DNA from: an uncultured Eggerthellaceae bacterium
Lineage (GTDB): Bacteria; Actinomycetota; Coriobacteriia; Coriobacteriales; Eggerthellaceae
Assembly: GCA_910588985.1 (NCBI GenBank)
Contig: CAJURO010000011.1
Location: forward strand, 1-60,241
DNA: 60,241 nucleotides
Reading direction: 5' to 3'
Positions 8,444 to 16,968 of this stretch are shown here, piece by piece (within the stretch, counting starts at the first letter, position 1; each line of letters opens with the position of its first letter). Under the pieces are notes generated by a model. That model made no database searches and had not been told where the DNA came from. It saw only the letters and a program-made list of their open reading frames with translations. The translations under genes and the position numbers were made by a program.

Positions 8444-8605
8444 CTTCCTCCTTCCCTTGAGGTTGTCATGATGACCTCAGTTTGAGCGGGAAAGATCAAG
8501 GCACCTTTGGGAAAAGATAAAGAAAGCCTCAAGATTCTGTTGCACGTGACAGGTTCAAAGTTCGATCTCATCAAAATACGGAAGGGCCTTCGCACAATTG
8601 CCTGC

Positions 8606-9412
8606 TCATGATGAGGGGATTTCGAGCTTGAAGCCGATGCCCCACACGGTTTGAATGTAGGCATCCGCCCCATATGGCTTTAGCTTCGAGCGCAAGTTTG
8701 AAATATGAGTCGTGATGGTATTGTCGTCTCCTGACGGGGTGTCGTTCCAGAGATGCTTGTAGAGCGCTTGCTTAGTGAAAACCCGTTTGGGAGATCTTGC
8801 GAGCAGCTCTAGAAGCTCGAACTCTGTTCGAGTCAGAGGGATTTCCGTGTTCTCGATCATGAGGGTTCTTTGCTCAGGATTGATGCTCAAAGCACCTATC
8901 TCAAGCGCGGCAGATCGACTCTCGTTGCTCGAGTCGTTGAGCTTCAAAGAGCGAAGGGCATGGGAGCGCCGAAGCTGCGCTTGGATGCGTGCGGAAAGCT
9001 CATCAAGATCGAATGGCTTGGTGAGGTAATCATCAGCTCCAAGGCTCAGAACATCGACCTTATCCCGTGTCTCCGTTCGTGCGGATACGACGATGATGGG
9101 TATAAGAGGGTCATGATCTCGGATGAGCCCTATCACCTGCTCACCAGCCATTCCCGGTAGCATGAGATCCGTGATGATGAGGTCAAAGCCCTCTGAATCA
9201 AGGATCCTCTTCGCCTCGGTTCCAGAGAATGCTGGTTCTGGGTGTATCCCTAGACGAGAAAGCTGGCGACAGATCACATCATTGATAGCTGAATCGTCTT
9301 CTACGACCAATACTCTGGAGGTTTTGCGTTGTTGGTCTTTCGCTTGGTTCATCCTGATGCTTTCATTTCGGCACTTTTCAGAGCTTGCAGTCATCGGCGG
9401 ACATCTCGCCAT
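8606..9412 (-). CDS. OmpR-family response regulator, 268 aa
   Basis: Receiver domain begins RVLVVEDDSAINDV and carries phospho-acceptor Asp82 in IITDLMLPG and the conserved Lys in YLTKPFDLDEL. The C-terminal winged helix shows LTRTEFELLELLARSPKRVF and ends in the usual VWGIGFKLE. The start is unclear: ATGs at 9412, 9394 and 9352 all lack a strong ribosome site, and 9352 gives the standard family N-terminus. A 162-bp gap separates it from the ATPase gene and may hold its target promoter. It is the presumed partner of the kinase at 5692-6600. Confidence 0.92.
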   Translation of the reverse strand: MARCPPMTASSEKCRNESIRMNQAKDQQRKTSRVLVVEDDSAINDVICRQLSRLGIHPEPAFSGTEAKRILDSEGFDLIITDLMLPGMAGEQVIGLIRDHDPLIPIIVVSARTETRDKVDVLSLGADDYLTKPFDLDELSARIQAQLRRSHALRSLKLNDSSNESRSAALEIGALSINPEQRTLMIENTEIPLTRTEFELLELLARSPKRVFTKQALYKHLWNDTPSGDDNTITTHISNLRSKLKPYGADAYIQTVWGIGFKLEIPSS

Positions 9413-9677
9413 CGATCGGGCACGCCTCTCGCTCTTTCGTATATTCTCAGTTCCGCTAGCTTAAGCGCAATATGATCAGCTTGGTTCAACAGAGCCAAAT
9501 TCTAAGTAACCGCCATACCGTGCGCAAGGGCCTGCGCGGCGTTATGCGCTTTATTGCAATCGAGATGACTGATAGGAGTAGAAAAGCGAGCGAAGAGGCA
9601 AAACGATCCAAATGCAATTTCATTCAAGAACAACATCAAGCAGAGGGCTATCCTGTACTTGAAAGGAAAGACCTTGC

Positions 9678-10103
9678 ATGAATGAATCTTGCACCATCAA
9701 GCCTCTTCCACTTTTCAAGGGAGAGCGCAGAACATACAGCGGCATCTTGCAGCCATTCGCAGACCATGTCCATGACCATTACGTCTTCGGCATCGTCCGT
9801 GAAGGCGAGCGCGAGCTTGCCCTTAATGGTGAACTTCTATGCATAAAGAAGGGTAGTGTTCTCGTATTCAACCCTGGTGACGCCCATGGATGCACTCAAG
9901 CAAGCGAAAGTCCTTTTTCATATGACAGCTTCACGGTTGCGGCAGAAATCCTTGACGGCAGGCGCTTTGACTTTCCGAGCGATGCTAACGAGCTGCTTTG
10001 CAAGCAGCTCGAAGAGGTATTTTGTCTACTCGATAAAGGCCTAGAAGATGATACTTTGGATGCATTTGCCTCAATGCGCAGGACGGAAGAAGATCGAAGA
10101 TGA
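9678..10103 (+). CDS. AraC-type ligand-binding domain without DNA-binding domain, 141 aa
   Basis: The N-terminal ~120 residues are an AraC-type cupin: FADHVHDHYVFGIVREGE, then IKKGSVLVFNPGDAHGC. The family normally continues with ~100 residues carrying two helix-turn-helix motifs; here the frame ends after FASMRRTEEDRR with TGA overlapping the next gene's ATG (ATGA). Full-length AraC plus EamA exporter pairs are common, so the DNA-binding half was probably lost by deletion. Alternatively it is now a stand-alone ligand-binding protein. ATG 9678 follows GAAAGGAAAGA. Confidence 0.7.
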   Translation: MNESCTIKPLPLFKGERRTYSGILQPFADHVHDHYVFGIVREGERELALNGELLCIKKGSVLVFNPGDAHGCTQASESPFSYDSFTVAAEILDGRRFDFPSDANELLCKQLEEVFCLLDKGLEDDTLDAFASMRRTEEDRR

Positions 10104-11056
10104 AATACCATCTGATCGCGCTCTTCACCATCTTCGTGTGGGGCATCACCTTCGTTTCCACCAAGGTGCTCTTGGTGGATATATCTCCCTTATGGATACT
10201 GCTCTTGCGCTTCGCGTTCGGTCTTTGCATCCTTTGCGTTATGCGCCCTCACGTCATGAAGCTGAGGGAGCGAACGGATGAAGTGCTCTTTGTTGCTGCA
10301 GGAGCGGCGGGCATCGCGGCCTACTACCTGCTGGAGAATGTTGCGCTCGTGTTCACTACGGCAACTGCTGTTGGCGTGATCGTGGCAGCATCGCCGCTGT
10401 TCACGGCTCTTCTCTCCGCTGCCCTTGGCGATCGCTCTTCCCTTAATGTTCGCTTTTTCTGCGGCTTTGCGCTCGCAATGGGAGGGCTTGTCATTGTCGG
10501 CGCAGGCACGATGGGCGAAGAGGACTTCATAGGTCTCACTGGCTTCGACCTTCTCGGTGACATGCTTGCGTTGGCAGCAGCACTTGTGTGGGCGGTCTAT
10601 TCCATCCTAGTTGCCCGCATCGCGCAGAAAGGTTACGAGACGATAGCCGCGACCAAGCGCACGTTCGTCTGGGGAGTTGCCTTTATCCTGATCGCTACGC
10701 TTGCCTTTGACCCGCAGATGCCCCAACTATCCGCTCTTCTTGACTGGCGGAATGCGCTCAACCTGCTCTTTTTGGGGGCGGTGGCCTCAGCGGCATGCTT
10801 TGTCACGTGGGGTGTTGCTGTGAAGCATCTGGGCGCGACCGCGACAAGCACCTACATCTACCTTGTTCCCGCCATAACGGCGACCGCTTCCATCCTTATT
10901 CTGGGAGAGCCGTTGAACGTGCTCATAATCCTGGGCTTGGCCATGACGATCGCAGGGTTGTTTCTATCTCAAAAGCGAGGTGTGGATAAAGAGGCTGAGA
11001 TACGAACAGAAACTATGCATTCTGAAACGTTGGAGGAGCCATTGAAGTGGCATTAG
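10100..11056 (+). CDS. DMT-superfamily (EamA) transporter, 318 aa
   Basis: Ten predicted membrane helices in two EamA repeats: the first opens LIALFTIFVWGITFVSTKV, the second DLLGDMLALAAALVWAVYSI. The loop LLENVALVFTTATAVGVIVA is the typical signature. The family mostly exports metabolites or amino acids; the substrate is not predictable. It is coupled to the truncated AraC gene by a four-base overlap. A charged tail of ~25 residues is cytoplasmic. Confidence 0.92.
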   Translation: MKYHLIALFTIFVWGITFVSTKVLLVDISPLWILLLRFAFGLCILCVMRPHVMKLRERTDEVLFVAAGAAGIAAYYLLENVALVFTTATAVGVIVAASPLFTALLSAALGDRSSLNVRFFCGFALAMGGLVIVGAGTMGEEDFIGLTGFDLLGDMLALAAALVWAVYSILVARIAQKGYETIAATKRTFVWGVAFILIATLAFDPQMPQLSALLDWRNALNLLFLGAVASAACFVTWGVAVKHLGATATSTYIYLVPAITATASILILGEPLNVLIILGLAMTIAGLFLSQKRGVDKEAEIRTETMHSETLEEPLKWH

Positions 11057-11162
11057 TACAGAAATAAAGCACGCATTTTTGGCACTATAACAGAAAGCAG
11101 TGTCCTATTCAGCAATGAACTCCTATGCTTCGTTGATGATTGATGCATGTTAGTATGAAGAC

Positions 11163-11789
11163 ATGTGTGGAAGATGCGTCATACTCACCTTTGACGAAGT
11201 CCTCGATATCATCTGGGAGATCGAATTAGGCTCGGCATTCAATTTCGAGCCAGACTGGCCTGCCAGGCGAACGCAAGCATACCCGAACTCATTGGCTCCT
11301 CTTATCATTCCCACATTCAACACCGCGATAGGAACACCAAGCCTGAGGCGAGGCTCGCTCCAAGCGCGCGAGCTTGCATGGGGTTTTGAGGAATCATGGA
11401 AGCCCGGGGTCGTTTTCAATACGCGTATCGAGAGCGCCACTAAGCCGACATGGCGCGACTCTATGGAGCAGAGAAGGTGCGTGATTCCCGTATCTGCGTT
11501 CTATGAGACGCATAAGAGCGAGACGGTCGCATCGCCAAAGACGGGCAATCCCATCAAGCGCCAATATGAGTTTCGCGTACCAGGAGAGGACGTTATCCTC
11601 ATAGGCTGCATTTGGAAGGGGAATAGGTTCTCCATGGTGACAACTGATGCGAATGCAAATATGGCTCCGATCCATCACCGCATGCCCCTTATCGTGCGCC
11701 AGCAGGAGTTTCCGCTGTGGCTCGGTCCTGATTACATGAGGCTTGCAGATCGCAGCTCTATCAAGCTTGAGGCTGAGCCATCGTGCTAA
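11163..11789 (+). CDS. SRAP-domain protein (YedK/HMCES family), 208 aa
   Basis: Starts Met-Cys-Gly-Arg, the hallmark of SRAP proteins whose Cys2, exposed after Met removal, forms a covalent crosslink with abasic sites in single-stranded DNA. Other family residues are present: Asn in VVFNTRIESA, Glu in RRCVIPVSAFYE, and His in MAPIHHRMPLIV. Length is normal. The role is protection and repair of abasic sites. No LexA-type operator is evident upstream. It ends about 100 bp before the tryptophan T-box promoter region. Confidence 0.95.
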   Translation: MCGRCVILTFDEVLDIIWEIELGSAFNFEPDWPARRTQAYPNSLAPLIIPTFNTAIGTPSLRRGSLQARELAWGFEESWKPGVVFNTRIESATKPTWRDSMEQRRCVIPVSAFYETHKSETVASPKTGNPIKRQYEFRVPGEDVILIGCIWKGNRFSMVTTDANANMAPIHHRMPLIVRQQEFPLWLGPDYMRLADRSSIKLEAEPSC

Positions 11790-11860
11790 TTCTTGCTATG
11801 TTGCATAGTATGTACTGCGCATACTGAAAGAGAGTCTTTCCTGAAGCAATTTCTCTCACC

Positions 11861-11889
11861 TTGTCCCGTTTCGCCAAAAAGAGTGATAA
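11861..11889 (+). promoter_or_regulatory. Possible promoter of the T-box/ECF operon
   Basis: TTGTCC (11861-11866) and TGATAA (11884-11889) are separated by 17 bases, about 35 bp before the first T-box helix. The -10 match is weak. Confidence 0.35.
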
Positions 11890-11894
11890 GCTAT

Positions 11895-12212
11895 GCCACT
11901 AACTGAATACCTTAAACCGATGAGGCGAAGGTAAAACCATCAAAGGCGCTTACAGAGAGCGGGCGCAGCTGAGATTCCCGCAGTAGCCGGTTGGTAAATG
12001 GATCGCCGAGGGAAAGGGGAAAGGTTGCATATCGCGCACGGTCTTGCAAGCCGCATGCGAAGCGCAACTGAGTATCTGGACCGTGAGCCCGCGTTAGAGG
12101 CAGAACATGTGATGGCATGTTCATAAGGGGGTTCGCGAAAGCGAATCAAGTAAAGGTGGCACCGCAGATCTTTCGAAGACCTGTCCTTTATATGAGGGAC
12201 AGGTCTTTTTTT
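11895..12212 (+). promoter_or_regulatory. T-box leader, Trp (UGG) specifier
   Basis: Stem I closes GGCGA (11924-11928) with TCGCC (12003-12007). The AGAGAG box lies at about 11954. The specifier loop reads UGG (11999-12001) followed by the conserved A, just before the closing strand. The antiterminator motif GGTGGCACCGC is at 12155-12165, and the terminator pairs 12177-12186 with 12197-12206 before a T-run. Uncharged tRNA-Trp would allow read-through into the ECF genes. Family knowledge plus the UGG specifier makes tryptophan the likely signal. Confidence 0.92.
12177..12212 (+). terminator. T-box conditional terminator
   Basis: AGACCTGTCC pairs with GGACAGGTCT around a ten-base loop, followed by seven or more T. 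It competes with the antiterminator at 12155-12165. Confidence 0.92.
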
Positions 12213-12374
12213 ATCGCGAAGATCGGATCGGCAACCCTGAGTATCGGCACAAGGCATTCGGTTGGAAAGGAGCAAGCCAAGAGCTTCCAAAGCGAATCTA
12301 TCGCTCAGAGGATCGTGCTGAAGGACGCTGGCGGCAATGCTTGAGAGAACAGTGTCGATACGAAAGGAAGGGCC

Positions 12375-13931
12375 ATGAACGAAAACGGCAACATCGGCAA
12401 CGAGAACAGAGATCCTGTGGGTGGAGGGGCTGCGCAAAGGAAGGGAACGCGCGACCTTTCAGTCCAAGATCTGATCATCATTGCAGTCCTCTTGGCTGCA
12501 GGTGCAGTGCTCAAGCTCACGGTTGCGAGCTTCTTGAGCTTTGCGGGCATGAAGCCGAACTTCATCATCGCCATGTATTGCTTAGCGATCATCCTTGTGC
12601 GTCCGAATATCGGACAGTCCATCATCATCGGTCTCCTTGCAGGGCTTATGTGCCAGATCCCGATGCTCAACGCAACGCCTTGGGTGAACATCGCGTCTGA
12701 GACGCTGGGTGCGCTGGTGTGCGGGATATTGATCCATATACCTATGCGCATCGGGCGCAAGGTTGATCTCAATCCCTTGGTGAGCACCTTCCTGTCAACT
12801 GTGGTTTCAGGCTATACGTTCGCGATCATCGTGGGGGTGGTGCTGAATGGCCTGAGCTTGCCTGTCACCCTTGCAACATATGCCGTTATGGTCTTTGGTA
12901 CCGCTGCCTTGAACTGCGTGTTGGTTGCCATCCTGACAGTCCCGCTTCGCAAAGTGCTCAAGAAGCAAGATGTGAAGAGAGGGGATCGCAAGGATTCCGA
13001 CCAAGTGGTGGCGCGAACAGACGCAATGGGAACAGCAGCGAGAGCAGCCGCAGAATGCGCGAACGATGATGGCATCTCAAGTGGATCGAACGCGATCGTT
13101 CTGGATAACTTCAGCTTTCGCTATCAAGAAGGAGAAGAGGCTACTGTTCAGAACATAGATCTCAAGATTCCAACGGGCACCTTTGTGGGAATAACGGGCG
13201 CTGCTGGCTCGGGCAAGTCGACGCTCACCTACGCATTCAACGGGATAATCCCTCATTGCTATCCAGGGGATATCCAAGGTCGTGTTGTGGTGTGCGGGCT
13301 TGACACCTCAGTCGCTACCCTGACAGACATTTCGCAGAAGGTTGGAAGCGTATGCCAGGACATAGATTCGCAGATGGTGTCTTCAGTGGTCGAGGACGAG
13401 GTGCTCTATGGCATGGAGAATTTCGGCGTGCCCAAAGACCAGATGGAATCTCGGCTTGTTGAAGCGCTTGATGAGATGGGCATATCAGACCTTCGCCATC
13501 GTACGATAGACAGCCTTTCAGGAGGCCAGAAGCAGAAAGTGGCGATTGCGTCCGTGATCGCGCTGAAGCCAGAAGTGCTCGTGCTTGATGAGCCGACTGC
13601 CGAACTTGACCCTGTGTCCTCTTTAGCGGTGTTCGACCTGCTCAAAAGATATGCGAACGCGCATGGGACCACGGTCATAGTGGTGGAGCAGAAGATAGCA
13701 TTGCTCTCCAGCCATGCGGATATGCTCCTGATAATGGAGGACGGTCGCATTCGCTTTATCGGAACCCCAGCTGAGGTGCTTGCTCATTCCACTGAGCTGC
13801 TGGCGATCGGCGTTAACTGCTCGCGTTCTACAACGTTGGTGAATCGTCTTATCGGTCGAGGGCTGTATGGCGGTCCGACTGCGCGCGGCGTGGATGAAGC
13901 CGTTGCGATCTGCAAGGAGGTATTGGCATGA
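12375..13931 (+). CDS. trpP: TrpP-like ECF S component fused to ECF ATPase, 518 aa
   Basis: Residues ~30-200 are a small hydrophobic S component resembling Bacillus TrpP: five to six helices with GMKPNFIIAM and a QIPMLNATPWVNIASE loop. After a linker (~200-240) comes a complete ABC ATPase: Walker A near residue 275 (GAAGSGKST), LSGGQKQKVAIASV near 380, VLVLDEPTAELDP near 402. S components are normally separate polypeptides, so the fusion fixes one ATPase to one S subunit. The gene follows a UGG-specifier T-box, supporting tryptophan uptake. ATG 12375 has GAAAGGAAGGG upstream. It overlaps the next ATPase gene by four bases. Confidence 0.9.
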   Translation: MNENGNIGNENRDPVGGGAAQRKGTRDLSVQDLIIIAVLLAAGAVLKLTVASFLSFAGMKPNFIIAMYCLAIILVRPNIGQSIIIGLLAGLMCQIPMLNATPWVNIASETLGALVCGILIHIPMRIGRKVDLNPLVSTFLSTVVSGYTFAIIVGVVLNGLSLPVTLATYAVMVFGTAALNCVLVAILTVPLRKVLKKQDVKRGDRKDSDQVVARTDAMGTAARAAAECANDDGISSGSNAIVLDNFSFRYQEGEEATVQNIDLKIPTGTFVGITGAAGSGKSTLTYAFNGIIPHCYPGDIQGRVVVCGLDTSVATLTDISQKVGSVCQDIDSQMVSSVVEDEVLYGMENFGVPKDQMESRLVEALDEMGISDLRHRTIDSLSGGQKQKVAIASVIALKPEVLVLDEPTAELDPVSSLAVFDLLKRYANAHGTTVIVVEQKIALLSSHADMLLIMEDGRIRFIGTPAEVLAHSTELLAIGVNCSRSTTLVNRLIGRGLYGGPTARGVDEAVAICKEVLA

Positions 13932-14830
13932 TAGAGTTCAAGGATGTCAGCGCGTCATATGATGGCGAGTTGGCCGTGCTCAAGGACGTGAGCTTCACCA
14001 TCAACGATGGCGAGTTCGTGGCATTCGTCGGGACCAATGGTGCTGGGAAATCCACCACGATGCGACTCATGAACGGGCTTTTGAAGCCGACAGCAGGAGA
14101 GGTTCTGATCGATGGGGTATCAACTTGCGACCTGAAGACGAGCGAGTTGGCAGGAAAGGTTGGCTTCCTCTTCCAGAATCCTGACAGGCAGATCTGCTGC
14201 AACACCGTTCGCGATGAGCTGATGTTCGGGTTCAAGGCGCAGGGAAGGGAAGATGCTGATGCTCGCGCGCGGGTGGATGCCTTGATCGAGCGTTTCGGGT
14301 TTGATGCGGATGCCGAGCCGTTCCTTTTGAATCGCGGGGCAAGGCAACTGCTGGCGCTGGCTTCCATAATCGCTCTGGAAACCCCTATCGTGGTGCTCGA
14401 TGAGCCGACGACTGGTCTGGATTTCAGGGAATGCTCCAAGGTGATGGAGCTTATCGCTGGGTTGAATGTGCGAGGCAAGACCGTGATCATGGTGTGCCAC
14501 GACATGGAAGTCACAGCTGACTATGCCAAGCGGGTGATAGCCATGACGCAGGGAAAGATGGTCGGTGATGGCCCCACCTTCGAGGTGTTCCGTGACCGAG
14601 GCATCCTTGAGCGCGCGCACCTTCTTCCTCCCCAGATAGTCGACATCTCGTTGCAGCTGGGAAGCTTCGAGGCTGCTGGTGGGTCAAGAGGGGAGCTGAT
14701 CGCGTCTTCTTCCATTGCATACGCTGATACGTTGGATCAGATGAGCTCAGCCATCTATGGCTTCATCTCCGAGCATTCAGGTGTCGGAGCATTCCCTTCC
14801 TTAGGATCGGATGAAGGGCTCGGTGCATGA
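13928..14830 (+). CDS. ecfA: ECF transporter second ATPase, 300 aa
   Basis: Energising ATPase: Walker A GTNGAGKST (~37-45), Q-loop LFQNPDRQICC, Walker B VVLDEPTTGLDF and H-loop MVCHDMEV. The ABC signature, normally LSGGQ, reads LNRGA here (about residue 132), while the fused partner keeps LSGGQ. The pair would thus have one canonical and one degenerate composite ATP site, as in several heterodimeric ABC proteins. Start ATG overlaps the previous stop (ATGA), and its own stop overlaps ecfT (ATGA). The last ~40 residues are a variable tail. Confidence 0.92.
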   Translation: MIEFKDVSASYDGELAVLKDVSFTINDGEFVAFVGTNGAGKSTTMRLMNGLLKPTAGEVLIDGVSTCDLKTSELAGKVGFLFQNPDRQICCNTVRDELMFGFKAQGREDADARARVDALIERFGFDADAEPFLLNRGARQLLALASIIALETPIVVLDEPTTGLDFRECSKVMELIAGLNVRGKTVIMVCHDMEVTADYAKRVIAMTQGKMVGDGPTFEVFRDRGILERAHLLPPQIVDISLQLGSFEAAGGSRGELIASSSIAYADTLDQMSSAIYGFISEHSGVGAFPSLGSDEGLGA

Positions 14831-15594
14831 TGCGAGGATTCCTGGAATACGTGCCTGGAGATAGCTTCCTTCATCGAATGAATCCAGTTGCTAAGCTCAT
14901 CTGCGCCCTCTTGATCTCTATAGCTTGCTTTTGCACAAGCAATCTCCTTTTGTTGTTGGCCATCCTGGTGGTTGATTTCGCTCTGGCAGCAAGCTGCGCG
15001 ATGACACGCCAGGCGATGGGCTTGGCCAAGGCGGTGGCTCTCTTTTCCATCGTGCTTGCCCTGATAGCACTCTGCACCACTCCTTCAGGGATGGAGCTCA
15101 TAGCGCTTCCCTGGGGATATATCGGAACGGGAAGCTTGATGGCAGCGCTGTTGATCATCGTCCGTCTTGTGGCCTGTGCCGTGCCGTTGTTCTTGGTCAT
15201 GTACATCACAAAGCTGAACGATCTGGCGAACTCGATGGTGAAGATACTTCATGACCCTTATAAGTATGCGTTCACGTTCACATCCGCTGTGCATTTCATT
15301 CCCGTCTTCATGAACGATATGTCTGGCATCATGGAATCGCAGACGGCTCGAGGAGTGGAATTCGATGGGAGCTTTGCCAAGAAAGTGCGCTTGATGGTTC
15401 CTTTGTGCGTGCCGCTCCTGGTGTCATCCGTTCGGAAGACCAACTCGGCAGCCATCGCGGCCGAAGTGCGAGGGTTCAACATGCGAACACGCGAGAGCGG
15501 CTTCAAGGAATATCCGTTCTCTGCTCGCGATGTGGTGGCGCTGCTCATATGTGCAGGCATCTTGGTGCTGGCTATTGTCTCCAACGTGATATGA
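14827..15594 (+). CDS. ecfT: ECF transporter T component, 255 aa
   Basis: Four to five membrane helices plus the long coupling helices that bind the two ATPases. Both Ala-Arg-Gly-type coupling motifs are visible, in ESQTARGVEFDG and AAIAAEVRGFN. The N-terminus GDSFLHRMNPVAKLICALL is typical of the CbiQ/EcfT family. With the fused TrpP-ATPase and EcfA it completes a dedicated four-domain importer made from three polypeptides. Confidence 0.94.
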   Translation: MMRGFLEYVPGDSFLHRMNPVAKLICALLISIACFCTSNLLLLLAILVVDFALAASCAMTRQAMGLAKAVALFSIVLALIALCTTPSGMELIALPWGYIGTGSLMAALLIIVRLVACAVPLFLVMYITKLNDLANSMVKILHDPYKYAFTFTSAVHFIPVFMNDMSGIMESQTARGVEFDGSFAKKVRLMVPLCVPLLVSSVRKTNSAAIAAEVRGFNMRTRESGFKEYPFSARDVVALLICAGILVLAIVSNVI

Positions 15595-15600
15595 CATGCG

Positions 15601-15639
15601 GCAAGCGGATCGGGCTCGATGAGAGCTCGATCCGCTTGC
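15601..15639. terminator. Hairpin between convergent ecfT and flavoprotein genes
   Basis: GCAAGCGGATCG (15601-15612) pairs perfectly with CGATCCGCTTGC (15628-15639), with an extra GCTC/GAGC pairing inside. T-runs are short on both strands, so bidirectional termination is likely but not certain. Confidence 0.7.
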
Positions 15640-15651
15640 GCGTTTGGTCCT

Positions 15652-16959
15652 CTAAGATTTATGGGAGAGGGCGAGCCCTTCCTTTATGCGCAAGGTGAGC
15701 ATTGCTCCCGTGTCGTAGGCAATGCCACCTTCCTCATCAGTGTCGCTGGTTATGTTGAACCCTACAAGCTTGCGATTCTCCCCATCATCGGATGATCGAT
15801 ATATATACACGACCGTCATATTGTCATCTTCGCGAACTTCGACCTCTCCGTTTGCGCCGGGATCGATGGTGCCAGCAGATAAGAAGAGCGTTCCATCGAC
15901 AGCGATGGTGTTAGACGATATGGACCCCCTATAAGCATCCTCAAGCTGGGGTGCGGTGCCGCTCAATTCGCAGGCGATGGCTTTCCCAGCGCAGGCTCCT
16001 TGCAGAGCAGCGTTCTTCCAGATGCCCACGATGCGCTTCTCTCCACTGGTGAGCTCAAGCGCTTGGGCAACATCGCCAACTGCATAGACATCAGGATTAC
16101 TTGTGCGCATGAACTCGTCCACAAGCAAGCCTTGGTCTTTGTCTAAAGCACCAGGCTTCATAAAGTCAAGGTTGCTCTTCATTCCATGGGCAACCGCAAT
16201 CTCATCGAACTCTTCGGCATCACCATTGCTGAAAGAGACTTCGAGCACACGCTCTTCGGGATGCCCTTCGCAAGGTTTAGCGCATACCTTCTGAATGGTC
16301 TGGCCAAGCTTGAATGCGACTCCCTTCGCTTCAAGATTGCGCTCGAATCGGATGGCTGCTTCGGGAAGCGCATTGAAGTCGAGGATATGGTCGTTCATTC
16401 CGACCAACGTGACCTTTTTCCCTTGAGCCAAGCATGCTTCCACGACCTTCAAAGCCACCATCGAGGCGCCGCTCACCAGAACACGTTCGCATCGAGGATT
16501 CTCCAGCGCTGCCTTCATTCGGAGCGCATCATCCATTGAGTGCAGGACGAGAGGCTCGTATCCGCAATCTTTGGGAAAACCTATCGTTGTTGGTGATGAG
16601 CCTGTAGCGATGATGCATTTGGAATAGGGGAAGGAGCCCTGAGGTGTTTTCACCGTATGGGCTTCAACATCTAACTCCATTGCGGGTTCATCCTGGTGGA
16701 TGTTGAGCGCGAGCGCGTCGATCTCCTGATCGGACCAGGGGAAGCACTCGTCAAATGGCTTGATCCCACCTGTATAGTAAGAGGTGAGGATAGGGCTATA
16801 AGGTAAGGTATCGAGGTCGGAGAAAACATCGATGGCACCATCGTATCCCGCTTGACGTAAAGCAATGGCTGCGTTGACGCCTGCTGTTCCGAATCCGATT
16901 ATCGCAACGGGGGCAAGCGTCGAATCGTTTCCGCATTCGTTCTTCATATCATTCGTCAT
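15652..16959 (-). CDS. FAD-dependent NAD(P)-disulfide-type oxidoreductase, 435 aa
   Basis: Two Rossmann folds: the FAD site VAIIGFGTAGVNAAIALRQ (~17-35) and an NAD(P) site near residue 160 (RVLVSGASMVALKVVEA). The ATG-type motif KCIIATGSSP and the second FAD motif PDVYAVGDVAQA are present. This matches the NADH oxidase/CoA-disulfide reductase-like flavoproteins. It starts nine bases after the Fe-S gene, so the two form an operon and probably pass electrons between NAD(P)H, FAD and the Fe-S partner. The acceptor is unknown. Confidence 0.9.
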   Translation of the reverse strand: MTNDMKNECGNDSTLAPVAIIGFGTAGVNAAIALRQAGYDGAIDVFSDLDTLPYSPILTSYYTGGIKPFDECFPWSDQEIDALALNIHQDEPAMELDVEAHTVKTPQGSFPYSKCIIATGSSPTTIGFPKDCGYEPLVLHSMDDALRMKAALENPRCERVLVSGASMVALKVVEACLAQGKKVTLVGMNDHILDFNALPEAAIRFERNLEAKGVAFKLGQTIQKVCAKPCEGHPEERVLEVSFSNGDAEEFDEIAVAHGMKSNLDFMKPGALDKDQGLLVDEFMRTSNPDVYAVGDVAQALELTSGEKRIVGIWKNAALQGACAGKAIACELSGTAPQLEDAYRGSISSNTIAVDGTLFLSAGTIDPGANGEVEVREDDNMTVVYIYRSSDDGENRKLVGFNITSDTDEEGGIAYDTGAMLTLRIKEGLALSHKS

Positions 16960-16968
16960 AGTGATTCC

